Below are positions 45,734 through 54,517 of a stretch of DNA of 54,517 nucleotides, piece after piece. Position numbers and translations under genes: made by a program. The first letter of the stretch is position 1. Each line of letters opens with the position of its first letter. The DNA lies in NCBI GenBank assembly GCA_020248915.1, contig JADCGP010000038.1, positions 1 to 54,517 on the forward strand. The letters run 5' to 3'. The DNA comes from Rubrivivax sp. (GTDB taxonomy: Bacteria > Pseudomonadota > Gammaproteobacteria > Burkholderiales > Burkholderiaceae_C). Under the pieces are notes generated by a model that worked only from the letters and a program-made list of their open reading frames with translations, was not told the origin of the DNA and searched no databases.

Positions 45734-45760
45734 TTTTCGGCAGCCCCGCTCCGAGGTTGA
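45734..45760 (-). promoter_or_regulatory. Putative sigma28 (FliA) promoter of the che operon
   Basis: On the minus strand: TCAAC (45760-45756), a 14-nt spacer, then GCCGAAAA (45741-45734). The FliA consensus is T(A/C)AAG-N14/15-GCCGATAA, so both boxes and the spacing fit with one change in each. It lies about 95 bp upstream of the CheZ-like ATG and would place the operon among the late flagellar genes. Confidence 0.7.
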
Positions 45761-45914
45761 GGGAAAGATCGCGCCGATCGCTGCCCAATTCCCGGCTGCG
45801 GGCCTCGGAAGCAGGCCGTCGAGCCTGACGGGGCCCTGCCGGTGCGACGCACCCGCCGGGACGGCCGCCGGGGGGCTGGGCGCGGGCCGCGGCGGCCTTT
45901 GCGATACTTTGCCC

Positions 45915-47075
45915 ATGATCGGAGCCCGACCCGCCTCCCGCGCGCCGTACCGGCTGCTGCACCTGGAGGACTTCGAGCCCGACCATGAACTGGCGCTGGC
46001 GCACCTCGAACGCGCCGGGCTGCGGCTGCACGCGAAGCGAGTCGAGACCCGGGCGCAGTTCGAGCGGGCGCTCGCCGAGCCGTGGGACGTCGTGCTGTCC
46101 GACTACCAGCTACCGGGCTTCTCGGGCCTGGAGGCGCTGGCGCTGCTGCGCGAGCAGGAACCGCTGCTGCCCTTCATCCTGGTCTCGGGCCGGATCGGCG
46201 AGGACACTGCGGTCGAGGCGATGCGCCGCGGCGCCAACGATTACCTGCTGAAGGCCAACCTGGCGCGTCTGGCACCGGCCGTCGAGCAGGCGATCGCCAC
46301 GACCGAGGCCCGACGCGCCCGCGCCGAGGCCGACCGCGAGCTGTCCGCGTCCCGCCAGCGGCTTTCCGAGCTGGCCCAGCACCTGCAGACCAGCGTCGAG
46401 GCCGAACGCCACGCCATCGCCCGCGAGATCCACGACGAGGTCGGCGGCAGCCTGACGGCCCTGAAGTTCGAGCTCGACTGGATCCGCCGCCACGCCGGCA
46501 ACCCGGCGGTGCAGCAGCGCGCGGTCTCGGCGCTGGAGACACTGACGCATGCCATCGAGGCCAGCCAGCGGATCATGCAGAACCTGCGGCCGGCGATCCT
46601 GGAGCAGGGCCTGGTGGCGGCGCTGCAGTGGATGACCAGCCGCTTCGAGAGCCGCACCGGCATCGCCTGCGAGCTGCGCACCAACCTGCGGGCGCAGGGC
46701 GAGACGGCCGCGCTGCCGGCCGGGGTTCCGCTGGTGGCCTACCGGACCGCGCAGGAAGCGCTCACTAATGTGAGCAAGCACGCCCGCGCCGCCCGGGTCG
46801 TCGTCGACCTGGCCGTGACCGACAGCGTGCTGTCGCTCGAGATCAGCGACGACGGCCGCGGCATCACCAGCGCCGACCTGGCCAAGGCCCAGAGCTTCGG
46901 CATTCGCGGGCTGCACGAGCGCGCCTCGACCGTCGGCGGCTGGATCGACCTGTCCAGCAGCGTGCGCGGCACCTCGCTGATCCTTTCGGTGCCGCTGGCC
47001 GAGTTCGACGGCGCGCGTCCCGATCCGGCCGCGCTACCCGCGCAGGACCCGGACGAGGCCTGGACCACCTACTGA
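45915..47075 (+). CDS. Cytoplasmic hybrid sensor: N-terminal receiver fused to HisKA_3 histidine kinase
   Basis: 386 aa without membrane spans. The N-terminal receiver has acidic pocket [10 protein letters not shown] and phospho-acceptor Asp63 ([13 protein letters not shown]); after a coiled coil (about 125-165) comes the NarX-type dimerisation helix [20 protein letters not shown] with His173, then the ATPase domain ([18 protein letters not shown] box, [26 protein letters not shown]). The input is therefore phosphorylation of its own receiver, perhaps by another kinase. It forms a pair with the NarL-type regulator 18 bp downstream. The ATG 45915 follows a GATACT box by 6 nt, suggesting a leaderless mRNA. 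It is divergent from the che operon. Confidence 0.92.
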   Translation: MIGARPASRAPYRLLHLEDFEPDHELALAHLERAGLRLHAKRVETRAQFERALAEPWDVVLSDYQLPGFSGLEALALLREQEPLLPFILVSGRIGEDTAVEAMRRGANDYLLKANLARLAPAVEQAIATTEARRARAEADRELSASRQRLSELAQHLQTSVEAERHAIAREIHDEVGGSLTALKFELDWIRRHAGNPAVQQRAVSALETLTHAIEASQRIMQNLRPAILEQGLVAALQWMTSRFESRTGIACELRTNLRAQGETAALPAGVPLVAYRTAQEALTNVSKHARAARVVVDLAVTDSVLSLEISDDGRGITSADLAKAQSFGIRGLHERASTVGGWIDLSSSVRGTSLILSVPLAEFDGARPDPAALPAQDPDEAWTTY

Positions 47076-47093
47076 CACCTGGCAGGACGCAAC

Positions 47094-47762
47094 GTGATCG
47101 ACGTCATCCTCTGCGACGACCACGCGCTGATCCGGCGCGGGATCCGGGACACGCTGACCGACGCGGCCGACATCCGCATCGTCGGCGAGGCCGGCGACTA
47201 TGGCGAGCTGCGCACGCTGCTGCGCGCGCTGTCGGCCGAGCGCCACCTCGACGGCAAGACCGCGCCCGCCGACGTGCTGGTGCTGGACATCAACCTGCCC
47301 GGCCGCAGCGGGCTGGACGCGCTGCACGCGCTGAAGGACGAGGGCTCCCCGCTGAAGGTGCTGGTCGTCAGCATGTATCCGGAGGACCAGTACGCGCTGC
47401 GCGCGCTGCGCGCCGGCGCCTTCGGCTACGTCAACAAGGCGGGCGATCCGCAGCGCATCGTCAGCGCGGTGCGCACCGTCGCCCAGGGACGCAAGTACGT
47501 GACCCCCGAGATCGCGACGATGCTGGTCGAGAGCCTCACCGCGCCCGCCCCGGACAACCTGCACAGCAAGCTGTCCGACCGAGAGCTGCAGACGCTGGTG
47601 ATGATCGCCTCCGGCAAGAGGCTGTCGGACATCGCCGAGCAGCTGGCGCTGTCGCCCAAGACGGTGTCGGTGTACCGCTCGCGAGTGCTCGAGAAGCTCA
47701 AGCTCGCCAACAACGCCGAGCTGACCGTCTACGCGATCCGCAACGGGCTTGTGGGCGAGTAG
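47094..47762 (+). CDS. NarL/FixJ family response regulator
   Basis: 222 aa, GTG start 18 bp after the kinase gene. Receiver with Asp8-Asp9 ([13 protein letters not shown]), phospho-acceptor Asp65 ([13 protein letters not shown]) and Lys115 (GYVNKAGDP). C-terminal LuxR-type helix-turn-helix [20 protein letters not shown] followed by [20 protein letters not shown], which is close to BvgA/RcsB-like regulators. It is the output of the kinase encoded before it; targets unknown, but the divergent che operon and the downstream EgtB-like gene are near candidates. Confidence 0.94.
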   Translation: MIDVILCDDHALIRRGIRDTLTDAADIRIVGEAGDYGELRTLLRALSAERHLDGKTAPADVLVLDINLPGRSGLDALHALKDEGSPLKVLVVSMYPEDQYALRALRAGAFGYVNKAGDPQRIVSAVRTVAQGRKYVTPEIATMLVESLTAPAPDNLHSKLSDRELQTLVMIASGKRLSDIAEQLALSPKTVSVYRSRVLEKLKLANNAELTVYAIRNGLVGE

Positions 47763-47786
47763 CCGCCCGGCCCGAAGGACCCGCCC

Positions 47787-48962
47787 GTGACCGGCGTGCG
47801 CACCGCCACGATGCCCCACGCGCTGGACGACCCGCGAGCGGCCCGGATGGCCGGCCGCGAGCTGCTGTCGCTGGCGCTGATCGACTCGCGCAACGCGCTG
47901 CTGGCACGGCTGGCCCAGGCCGAGGATGCCGCTGCGGCCCAGCCGTCTGCGCTGCCCGCGGTGCTGCGGCTGGCCCTGGCGGCCGGCGCCTGGCAGGAGC
48001 GCTGGATCTCGCGCCACCCCCAGCGCCAGCGCGGCGAGGAGGCCGACCCGGGCGGCCCGCTGCTCGCCGGCGTCGAGCCCGCCCTCGGGCGCTGGCTCGA
48101 CGCCGAAGGCGTGCCGCCGGATGCGGCCGAGGTTCGCGCCTACCTCGCCGACACCCTCGAGCTGACGCTCGGGCTGCTGGAGCGTTGCGCCGAGACGGTG
48201 CAGGGGCTGTACTTCTTCCGCCTCGCGCTGCTGCACGAGGACCGGCTGGGCGAGGCCATCGCCGAGCGGCTGGACAGCGGGGCGCCGCCGGCGCGGATCG
48301 AGCGCGATCCGCTGTGGCTGCCGGCCCGCCGCTGGACCCTCGGCAGCGCGCCCGACGGCGGCCTGGTGCCGCACAACGAGCGCTGGGCGCACGAGGTGGC
48401 CCTGCCCGAGTTCGAGATCGACGCGCAGGCCGTGACGTGGCGCCAGTTCGTCGAGTTCGCCGAGGATGGCGGCTACGACCGCCGCGAGTGCTGGACCGAA
48501 GCCGGCTGGGCCTGGCTGCGGCAGGACGGCCGGCGCGCGCCCCGCGGCGTGGCGCAGCTGGCCGGCGGTGCGGTGCGCGAGCACGGTTCGCAGCTGCGCC
48601 GCGTGCCGGCGGCGCAGCCGGTCGTGCACGTCACGCGGCACGAGGCCGAGGCCTGGTGCCGCTGGGCCGGGCGCCGGCTGCCCTCCGAGCCCGAGTGGGA
48701 GCTGGCCGCGGCCACCGCGGCCAGCCGCGGCTTCGTCTGGGGCGATGTCTTCGAGTGGGTGGCCGGCGGTGCCCGCGCCTACCCCGACTGCGGGCCGCCG
48801 GGCGCCGGCTGCCTGGACCCGATCCCGCCGCCGGGCACCGCCGGCACGCTGCGCGGCGCGTCGTTCGCCACCCGCCGGCGCTGGCACCATCCGAAGGCGC
48901 GCCGATTCGCGCCGCCGCAGGCCGATGCGCCGTTCTGCGGCTTCCGCAGCTGCGCGCCCTAG
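47787..48962 (+). CDS. EgtB/SenA-like SUMF1-fold protein with apparently incomplete iron site
   Basis: 391 aa from GTG 47787, preceded by GAAGGA at 8 nt. The N-terminal DinB-like helical domain (to about residue 165) and the C-terminal formylglycine-generating-enzyme fold ([50 protein letters not shown]-like [21 protein letters not shown]) are those of EgtB/SenA nonheme iron enzymes, which make S-C or Se-C bonds on trimethylhistidine. In those enzymes iron is held by a His in GHxxWFQE and by HxxxHxE. Here the first reads LAAGAWQE (Ala65) and the second HEDRLGE (His150 kept, Leu154 for His). Two of three ligands thus seem lost, so sulfoxide or selenoneine synthesis is doubtful. No egtD or senBC is adjacent. 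Confidence 0.78.
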   Translation: MTGVRTATMPHALDDPRAARMAGRELLSLALIDSRNALLARLAQAEDAAAAQPSALPAVLRLALAAGAWQERWISRHPQRQRGEEADPGGPLLAGVEPALGRWLDAEGVPPDAAEVRAYLADTLELTLGLLERCAETVQGLYFFRLALLHEDRLGEAIAERLDSGAPPARIERDPLWLPARRWTLGSAPDGGLVPHNERWAHEVALPEFEIDAQAVTWRQFVEFAEDGGYDRRECWTEAGWAWLRQDGRRAPRGVAQLAGGAVREHGSQLRRVPAAQPVVHVTRHEAEAWCRWAGRRLPSEPEWELAAATAASRGFVWGDVFEWVAGGARAYPDCGPPGAGCLDPIPPPGTAGTLRGASFATRRRWHHPKARRFAPPQADAPFCGFRSCAP

Positions 48963-48994
48963 CCCGTCATCCGCCCACCAGCCCACCGGACCCC

Positions 48995-49474
48995 ATGAAG
49001 CAGATCCGAATCCACCTCAACGGCCGCACGCTCGAGTGCGCGGCCGAGCCGCGCACGCTGCTCGTCGAACTGCTGCGCGACACGCTGGGATTGACCGGCA
49101 CCCACGTGGGCTGCGACACCTCGCAGTGCGGCGCCTGCACCGTGCTGGTCGACGGCGCTGCCGTGAAGAGCTGCGCGATGCTGGCGGTGCAGGCCGACGG
49201 GCGCCGGGTGACGACGATCGAGGGCCTCGCTGCGCCCGGCACGCCGCTGCACCCGGTGCAGGAGGCCTTCGTCGCCTGCCACGGGCTGCAGTGCGGCTTC
49301 TGCACCCCGGGCATGGTGATGAGCGCGGTGGCGCTGCTCCAGGACAACCCGGCGCCGAGCGAGGAACAGGTCGTGTCCGCGCTGGAGGGCAACCTGTGCC
49401 GCTGCACCGGCTACGTCAACATCGTCGCCGCCGTCGGGCAGGCGGCGCGCGCGCTGCGCGGGGAGGCGGCATGA
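48995..49474 (+). CDS. Molybdenum hydroxylase small subunit, [2Fe-2S] protein (CoxS-like)
   Basis: 159 aa. Plant-type [2Fe-2S] site: Cys40, Cys45, Cys48, Cys60 ([18 protein letters not shown]). Helical C-terminal cluster: Cys100, Cys103, Cys135, Cys137 ([19 protein letters not shown]). Both clusters are complete. It relays electrons from the molybdenum site of the large subunit. Its TGA overlaps the ATG of the large-subunit gene (ATGA), so the pair is translationally coupled. Start ATG 48995 ([16 protein letters not shown]). Confidence 0.95.
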   Translation: MKQIRIHLNGRTLECAAEPRTLLVELLRDTLGLTGTHVGCDTSQCGACTVLVDGAAVKSCAMLAVQADGRRVTTIEGLAAPGTPLHPVQEAFVACHGLQCGFCTPGMVMSAVALLQDNPAPSEEQVVSALEGNLCRCTGYVNIVAAVGQAARALRGEAA

Positions 49475-51804
49475 GCGCGCCGCTGGCGGGGGCGGTCGAC
49501 ACGCTGCGCTTCGGCAGCGGCGCCGCCGTGCGCCGAGTCGAGGACCCGACGCTGGTGCGCGGCGCCGGCCGCTTCACCGACGACGTCACGCAGCCCGGGC
49601 AGACCTGGCTGGCCTTCGTGCGCAGCGACCGCGCGCACGCGCGCATCGTCGCCGTGCATGCGGAGGAGGCCTTGGCCACCGAGGGCGTGCTGGCGCTGTG
49701 GACCGGCGCCGACCTGGTGGCGGCGGGCGTCGCGCCGCTCGGCTTCCCGGCCGGGTTCCGGCGCCCCGACGGCCAGCCCGCCAGCGCCCCGCCGCGGCGC
49801 GCGCTGGCGCACGAGTGCGTGCGCTTCGTCGGCGAGCCTGTGGCCGCGGTGGTGGCGGAGTCGCGCGCCGCGGCCAAGGCCGCGGCGGCCGCGGTGTGGG
49901 TCGAGTACGAGGAGCTGCCGGTCGTGGGCGACCTCGATGCCGCGATCGCCGTGGACGCGCCGCTGGTGTGGCCCGATGCGCCCGGCAACGTCGTGGCCGA
50001 GGCTCGCTACGGCGACGAGGCGGCCGTCGCGGCGGCGTTCGCGGCCGCCGCCTGCACGGTGCAGCTGACGCTGGACAACCAGCGCCTGGCGCCGAGCCCG
50101 CTGGAGCCGCGCAGCGTGCAGGCCTGGATGGACGGCGAGCGCCTGACGCTGCGCATGAGCAGCCAGATGCCCACCGGCGTGCGTGGCACGCTGGCCACCT
50201 GCATCCCGGGCCGCACCGCCGAGAACACTCGCGTGCTGGTGGGCGACGTCGGCGGCGGGTTCGGCATGAAGACCGGCGCCTACCCCGAGGACGTGGTGGT
50301 CGGCTTCGCGGCGCTGCAGCTGGGCCGCCCGGTCAAGTGGCAGGCCGAGCGGCTGGAGGACTTCCTCGCCGCGGTCCAGGGCCGTGGCCTGCGCGCCGAT
50401 GCGGCGCTCGCGCTCGACGCGCAGGGCCGTGTGCTGGCCCTGCGCGTGCGCGCGCTGGCCAACGCCGGCGGCTGCCCCTCGGGCAGCTCGGTGGCGATCC
50501 CGCTCGTCATCGCGCCGTGGGTCGCCACCAGCATCTACGACATCCCCCAGGTCGACCTGCAGGTGCGCGCCGTGCTGACGCACAACGCGCCCTCGGGGGC
50601 CTACCGCGGCGCCGGGCGGCCGGAGTCGATCTACATCATCGAGCGGCTGCTGGAGGCCGCGGCACGCCGCATGGGCCTCGACGGCGCCGAGCTGCGCCGT
50701 CGCAACATGGTCCGGCCCGAGCAGATGCCCTACCGCAACGCGCTGGGCCAGACCTACGACAGCGGGCGCTTCGAGCAGGTGCTCGACCAGGGCCTCGCGC
50801 TGGCCGACTGGCACGGCTTCGACGCGCGCGCCGCGGCGTCGCGCGCCGCCGGGCGGCTGCGCGGGCGTGGCATCGCCACCTTCCTCGAGTGGACCGGCGG
50901 CAATGCGCTGGCCGAGACCGTGCGCGTCGACGTCACCGGCGACGGCTTCGTCGAGCTCAGCTCGGCGACGATGGCCATGGGCCAGGGCATCGCGACCAGC
51001 TACGTGCAGCTGGCGCACGATGTCTTCGGCGTGCCGCTGGAGCGCATCCGCGTGCTGCAGGGCGACACCGACCGCGCCAACGGCTTCGGCAGCGCGGGCA
51101 GCCGCTCGCTGTTCACCGGCGGCAGCGCGGTGCGGGTGGCCAGCGAACGCACCGTCGACGAGGCCCGCCGGCTCGCTGCCGAGGCGCTGGAGGCGCCGGC
51201 CGCGGACCTCGAGTACGCCGCCGGCCGGTTCGGCGTTGCCGGCACCGACCTCGGCATCGGCCTGTTCGAGCTCGCCGGCCGGCAGGCCGGCGGCCGCATC
51301 ACCGTCAGCGCCGACACCCGGGCGTCGGGCCCGAGCTGGCCCAACGGCTGCCACGTCTGCGAGGTCGAGGTCGACCCCGCCACCGGCGAGGTGCAGGTGG
51401 TCGCCTACGCCTCGGTCAACGACATCGGCCGCATCGTCAGCCCGACCATCGTGCGCGGCCAGGTCGAGGGCGGCGCCGTGCAGGGCATCGGCCAGGCGCT
51501 GTGCGAGCAGGTGGTGTACGACGGCCAGACCGGGCAGCTGCTCTCGGCCAGCTTCATGGACTACGCGCTGCCGCGCGCCGACGGCTTCCGGGACTTCCGC
51601 ACCGCCTTCGACGAGAGCATCCCGTGCCTGACCAATGCGCTGGGCGCCAAGGGCGTGGGCGAGCTGGGCACGATCGGCGCCACGCCCGCGGTGGTCAATG
51701 CCGTCGTCGACGCGCTGGCCCGGGCCGGCCGCGGCGAGCAGGCCGAGCGGCTGCAGATGCCGCTCACCGCCGAGCGGGTCTGGCGCGCGCTGCAGCCGGG
51801 CTGA
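49471..51804 (+). CDS. Molybdenum hydroxylase large subunit (form II CoxL-like / aldehyde or isoquinoline dehydrogenase type)
   Basis: 777 aa. Conserved parts of the xanthine oxidase/CO dehydrogenase large-subunit family: [49 protein letters not shown] (Mo-cofactor), [11 protein letters not shown] and the catalytic Glu731 in [10 protein letters not shown]. The active-site loop is AYRGAGR (377-383), as in form II CoxL, not the AYxCSFR of true CO dehydrogenase, so CO oxidation is not expected. It likely hydroxylates an aldehyde or N-heterocycle. No FAD (CoxM) subunit or XdhC/CoxD-type maturation gene lies next to it in this window. It is convergent with the interrupted gspE-type gene. Confidence 0.92.
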   Translation: MSAPLAGAVDTLRFGSGAAVRRVEDPTLVRGAGRFTDDVTQPGQTWLAFVRSDRAHARIVAVHAEEALATEGVLALWTGADLVAAGVAPLGFPAGFRRPDGQPASAPPRRALAHECVRFVGEPVAAVVAESRAAAKAAAAAVWVEYEELPVVGDLDAAIAVDAPLVWPDAPGNVVAEARYGDEAAVAAAFAAAACTVQLTLDNQRLAPSPLEPRSVQAWMDGERLTLRMSSQMPTGVRGTLATCIPGRTAENTRVLVGDVGGGFGMKTGAYPEDVVVGFAALQLGRPVKWQAERLEDFLAAVQGRGLRADAALALDAQGRVLALRVRALANAGGCPSGSSVAIPLVIAPWVATSIYDIPQVDLQVRAVLTHNAPSGAYRGAGRPESIYIIERLLEAAARRMGLDGAELRRRNMVRPEQMPYRNALGQTYDSGRFEQVLDQGLALADWHGFDARAAASRAAGRLRGRGIATFLEWTGGNALAETVRVDVTGDGFVELSSATMAMGQGIATSYVQLAHDVFGVPLERIRVLQGDTDRANGFGSAGSRSLFTGGSAVRVASERTVDEARRLAAEALEAPAADLEYAAGRFGVAGTDLGIGLFELAGRQAGGRITVSADTRASGPSWPNGCHVCEVEVDPATGEVQVVAYASVNDIGRIVSPTIVRGQVEGGAVQGIGQALCEQVVYDGQTGQLLSASFMDYALPRADGFRDFRTAFDESIPCLTNALGAKGVGELGTIGATPAVVNAVVDALARAGRGEQAERLQMPLTAERVWRALQPG

Positions 51805-51829
51805 GCGCTTCGGGCGACTTGGCGACGAC

Positions 51830-51846
51830 CGCCGCCGACGGCGGCG
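51830..51846. terminator. Hairpin between the molybdenum hydroxylase and gspE-type genes
   Basis: CGCCGCC-gac-GGCGGCG: a perfect 7-bp stem with 3-nt loop in the 64-bp gap between convergent genes, followed by a second small inverted repeat GTCCGCGGAC (51847-51856). It could terminate either transcript, but no T tract follows. Confidence 0.4.
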
Positions 51847-51868
51847 TGTCCGCGGACGCCGCGCCCGC

Positions 51869-54316
51869 TCAGGAGTTGGCGCGTACCTCTTCGATCGAGG
51901 TGACGCCCTGCAGCACCTTCTCGATGCCGTCGTGCCGAAGCGTGCCCATGCCCTCGGCCAGGGCCTGGCGCAGCAGGTCGTCGGTGTGGGTGCCGGTCTG
52001 GATCATCTGCCGGATCCGGCGCGACACCGGCATCAGCTCGTGCAGCCCGGCACGCCCGCTCAGGCCGCTGCCGTCGCACGACTCGCAGCCGGGGCTGCGC
52101 CAGCGCTGCAGCCGGCCGTCGCTGCCGAAGCGCCGGCGCCAGCCGGCGAGCACGTCGTCGGCAGCGGGCCCGGCGGCCACGTTTTCGAAGACGTGCAGGT
52201 GGTCGGCGAGCAGCTCCTGCTCGAGGCTGTCGGGCATCGGCTCGCCGGTGCGGCAGTGCATGCACAGGCGCCGCACCAGGCGCTGCGCCAGCACGACGAG
52301 CAGCGAGTCGGCGAAGTTGAACGGGTCCATCCCCATGTCGAGCAGGCGCGTCACCGTCTCGGCGGCGCTGTTGGTGTGCAGCGTCGACAGCACCAGGTGG
52401 CCCGTCAGCGAGGCCTCGATGGCCATCTGCGCCGTCTCGCGGTCGCGGATCTCGCCCACCATGATCACGTCCGGGTCGGCGCGCAGGAACGCGCGCAGCG
52501 CCTTGGCGAAGGTCCAGTCGATCTTCGGGTTGACCTGGACCTGGCGCAGCCCGCCCTGGGTGATCTCGATCGGGTCCTCGGCGGTCCAGATCTTGCGCTC
52601 CGGGGTGTTGATGTACGACAGCGCCGAGTGCAGCGTGGTGGTCTTCCCCGAGCCCGTCGGGCCCACGCACAGCAGCATCCCGTGCGGGCGGTGGACGGCC
52701 TGCTTGAAGCGCTCGAGGTTGGCCGGCGACAGCCCGATCCCGTCCAGCGGCAGTGGCTTGCCGGCCGACAGCAGCCGCAGCACGACGTCCTCGTGGTTGC
52801 CTTGCGTGGGGATCGTGGCCACGCGCAGCTCGAGCCGCGAGCCGGGCGCGAACTTGCCGAACGTGATCTTGCCGTCCTGCGGCTTGCGGCGCTCGCTGAT
52901 GTCGAGGTCGCACATGATCTTGATCCGGGCCACGATCGCGCTGCGTTAGTTCGGAGGCAGCTCCAGGTAGGGGCGCAGGATGCCGTCCTTGCGGAAGCGG
53001 ATGCGCACCTTCTGGCGACCGAGCGGGCACTCGACGTGGATGTCGCTCGCGCCCTTGGCCTGCGCCTCCAGGATCATCGAGTTGATCAGGCGTACCAGCG
53101 AGTTGTCGCTCTGCTCGATCGAAGGTCCGGAGTCGTCCTCGTCGGCCGGCCCGCCCTGCTCGAGCGAGGCGGCCAGCCGGCTGGCGTCGCCGGGCTCGAA
53201 ATCGGACCCGGTCGGGGAGTCATCGCGCTGACCCGCGACCTCCGCGCCCATCTTCTGGTACGCGTCGTCCACGGCCGCGCCGACCGTGCCCGGTCGCGCC
53301 AGCACCGGGATCACCTTCATCTGCGCCGCGAACTCGACCTCGTCCGTGGCGGTGCGGCTGGCCGGGTCCTCGAAGGCGACGACGAGCCTCCCCTTGCGCA
53401 CCAGCAGCGGCAGAGCCGGTACCCGTGCGGCCAGCGCGTAGGGCAGACGCGCCACCGCCTCGGTGTCGACCGGGAAGCGCTGCACGTCCACCAATGGGTA
53501 GCCCATCTTGCGGGCGAGCGCGGTCTGCAGCTCCCGCCGCGTGATCCAGCCCTTGGTCACCAGCAGCTCGCCGAGCGCGAGGCCACCGCCGAGGCCCTGG
53601 TCGTCGAGCGCGGCCTGCAGCTGTGCGTGGCTGACGAAGCCCAGCGAGTGCAGCGATTCGCCGATGCGCACCATCGGCATCCGGTGCTGCTGCTCGACGG
53701 CGGCCACCAGGTCGTCGGCGGTCGCGATCTGGTCGGCCAGCATTCGGTCGGCGAGCCGGCGGTCGCGCGGCTCCTCCGCGTCGCGCGTCGGCGTTGCCTC
53801 CGTTGCGGCGACCGCTTCGGACGGCGTGCCGATCTCCGCGTCCTCGTAGGCGTGGCGGGGCACGAAGCTGCGTCGCAGCGAGCCGGCCTCGTCGACGGGC
53901 TCGAACAGGAACAGGCCCCAGGGCTGCAGCACCGGCGCCAGCGTGCGGCCGCTCCACGGCGCGGCGCCCTTCCAGCGCACCGTGAACGACACGGACGGCA
54001 GGGCCTCCGCCGGCGCGGCGCCGGCGGGCACCGTCCGCCGCAAGGGCTCGGGCAGCACCAGGCGGCGGAACTGGTCGAAGCGCAGCGGCAACGACGAGCG
54101 GCTCCCATGGGCCCGCACCGTCACGGTCCCGGCCGCGGCGTCGATGCCCAACAAGCGGCCCGACAGCAGCCGCCCGTTCACCCCCTCGATCTGGCAGGCC
54201 GGCGGCAGCGCGGCGGCGATCGCAGGGTAGCCGGGCACGCCCGGCACGGGCCAGTCGTGCGCGCCCGCGTGGGCGTCGTAACCCGGGGCGACGGATGGCG
54301 GCGACAGCGCACTCAT
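51869..54316 (-). pseudogene. GspE/PilB-type secretion ATPase gene interrupted by one in-frame TAA
   Basis: The frame from ATG 54316 to TGA 51869 would encode 815 residues, broken only by a TAA at 52948-52946. Across the stop the family text continues without shift: RFRKDGILRPYLELPPN, stop, RSAIVARIKIMCDLDISERR. Homologues have Tyr here, so a single TAC/TAT to TAA change explains it. Upstream part (456 aa): a PilZ-like region, two MshEN-type N domains (LADRMLADQI.., ARKMGYPLVDVQRFPVDTEA) and SDIHVECPLGRQKVRIRF. Downstream part (354 aa if restarted at GTG 52933): Walker A GPTGSGKTTT, Asp box, Walker B VIMVGEIRDRETAQMA, His box and the zinc cysteines CMHC..CESC. It powered type II secretion or pilus assembly. 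An IS630-type end lies just upstream. Sequencing error or suppression cannot be excluded. Confidence 0.85.
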
Positions 54317-54379
54317 GGCATCAGGGACCGCCGGCGCGCGCGGACGCGGGCGTGGGGGCTGGAGAGAGAGAAGATCCTA

Positions 54380-54517
54380 GTGTAGTGCGCGCCAAATCGT
54401 AGAACTTAATTGCCCCGGCATACTCCAAACCGCCCAGGAGGTGGGCGATGCGGGTTGCCAAGACGATCGAGTTGGATGCGCAGACGGACCGGGAACTGCG
54501 GGTGCTGTCGCAGCGCA
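54380..54517 (+). mobile_element. Left end of an IS630-family insertion sequence (truncated by window edge)
   Basis: Composition changes abruptly at about 54375: the next 70 bp (GTGTAGTGCGCGCCAAATCG and following, with AACTTAATT) are far richer in A/T than the rest of the window. A TA dinucleotide at 54378-54379 could be half of the TA target duplication used by IS630 elements. A transposase reading frame starts at 54448. The exact end and its inverted repeat cannot be fixed without the right end. The insertion lies 64 bp upstream of the gspE-type ATG and may have removed its promoter. Confidence 0.65.
54448..54517 (+). CDS. IS630 family transposase, N-terminal fragment
   Basis: 23 codons are visible up to the window edge: MRVAKTIELDAQTDRELRVL and SQR. 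This is the typical opening of IS630-type transposases of proteobacteria, which continue with an Arg-rich helix and a helix-turn-helix before the DDE catalytic domain. A strong ribosome site AGGAGGTG lies at 54436-54443. Function or integrity of the rest cannot be judged here. Confidence 0.7.
   Translation, partial: MRVAKTIELDAQTDRELRVLSQR

Noticed and set aside
45718..45737. Plus-strand terminator ATGCC-TGATGG-GGCAT followed by T5
   Set aside because: The stem is only 5 bp, no plus-strand gene precedes it, and the T run is better explained as part of the sigma28 -10 box on the minus strand.
49471..51804. Genuine aerobic CO dehydrogenase (CoxL form I)
   Set aside because: The active-site loop is AYRGAGR rather than AYxCSFR, and coxM and the coxDEF genes are not adjacent.
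1..54517. CRISPR array, prophage or integron
   Set aside because: No regularly spaced repeats, phage genes, integrase or attC-like sites were seen; the only mobile sequence is the IS end at the right edge.

Overview
The window is about 70% GC with dense, tightly packed genes. Its gene content and order (dapA-bamC, coaBC-dut, TolC with a PCMT-like neighbour, very Ala/Arg-rich proteins) point to a betaproteobacterial chromosome of the order Burkholderiales, probably the Rubrivivax/Leptothrix/Sphaerotilaceae side. That placement is inferred from gene content only; no rRNA is present.

Layout. 1-1.2 kb: the end of an unidentified gene, then decayed remnants of a patatin-like phospholipase and a DUF1800 gene. 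1.2-8.5 kb: a minus-strand efflux operon (TetR repressor, membrane-fusion protein, RND pump, PCMT-like methyltransferase, TolC-type channel) behind a sigma70-like promoter that overlaps a near-perfect 24-bp palindrome. 8.6-20.6 kb: mostly housekeeping genes: uppP, trmB, tRNA-Gly(CCC), a degenerate GGDEF protein, an HpcH-type aldolase, a succinate-semialdehyde dehydrogenase, alaS, a TPR/2OG-oxygenase protein, a secreted dienelactone-hydrolase-like protein and a UPF0149/SEC-C protein. 20.8-24.8 kb: coaBC, dut, a SlyD-like FKBP, a RoxA-type ribosomal oxygenase and a coupled hypothetical protein. 24.9-25.3 kb: a short Ala/Pro lipoprotein with a strongly foldable leader and a clear terminator. 25.4-29.7 kb: a minus-strand run of MFS transporter, small membrane protein, methyltransferase, dapA and bamC. 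29.8-40.1 kb: dadA, parE, a GNAT that seems to start at CTG, a D-serine-dehydratase/D-threonine-aldolase-like enzyme, an adenine/adenosine deaminase, a YgiD-like dioxygenase and a large FtsX-like ABC permease.

40.1-49 kb is the signalling block. A minus-strand chemotaxis operon (small CheZ-like protein, cheY, cheA, mcp, cheW) lies behind a sequence matching a sigma28 (FliA) promoter. Diverging from it are a cytoplasmic REC-histidine kinase, a NarL-type regulator and an EgtB-like protein that appears to lack two of three iron ligands. 49-51.8 kb: a two-gene molybdenum hydroxylase (CoxS and form-II-like CoxL) without a FAD subunit. 51.9-54.3 kb: a GspE/PilB-type ATPase gene interrupted by one in-frame TAA. 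At the right edge an IS630-type element begins just upstream of that gene.

The least expected items are the compact CheZ-like protein that keeps both the D-x3-Q motif and a CheZ-like C-terminal peptide, the sigma28 site in front of it, the three-way-junction leader before the lipoprotein gene, the CTG start after parE, the nonsense-interrupted secretion ATPase next to an IS end, and a set of genes whose -10-like box lies 6-8 nt from the start codon, suggesting leaderless mRNAs.
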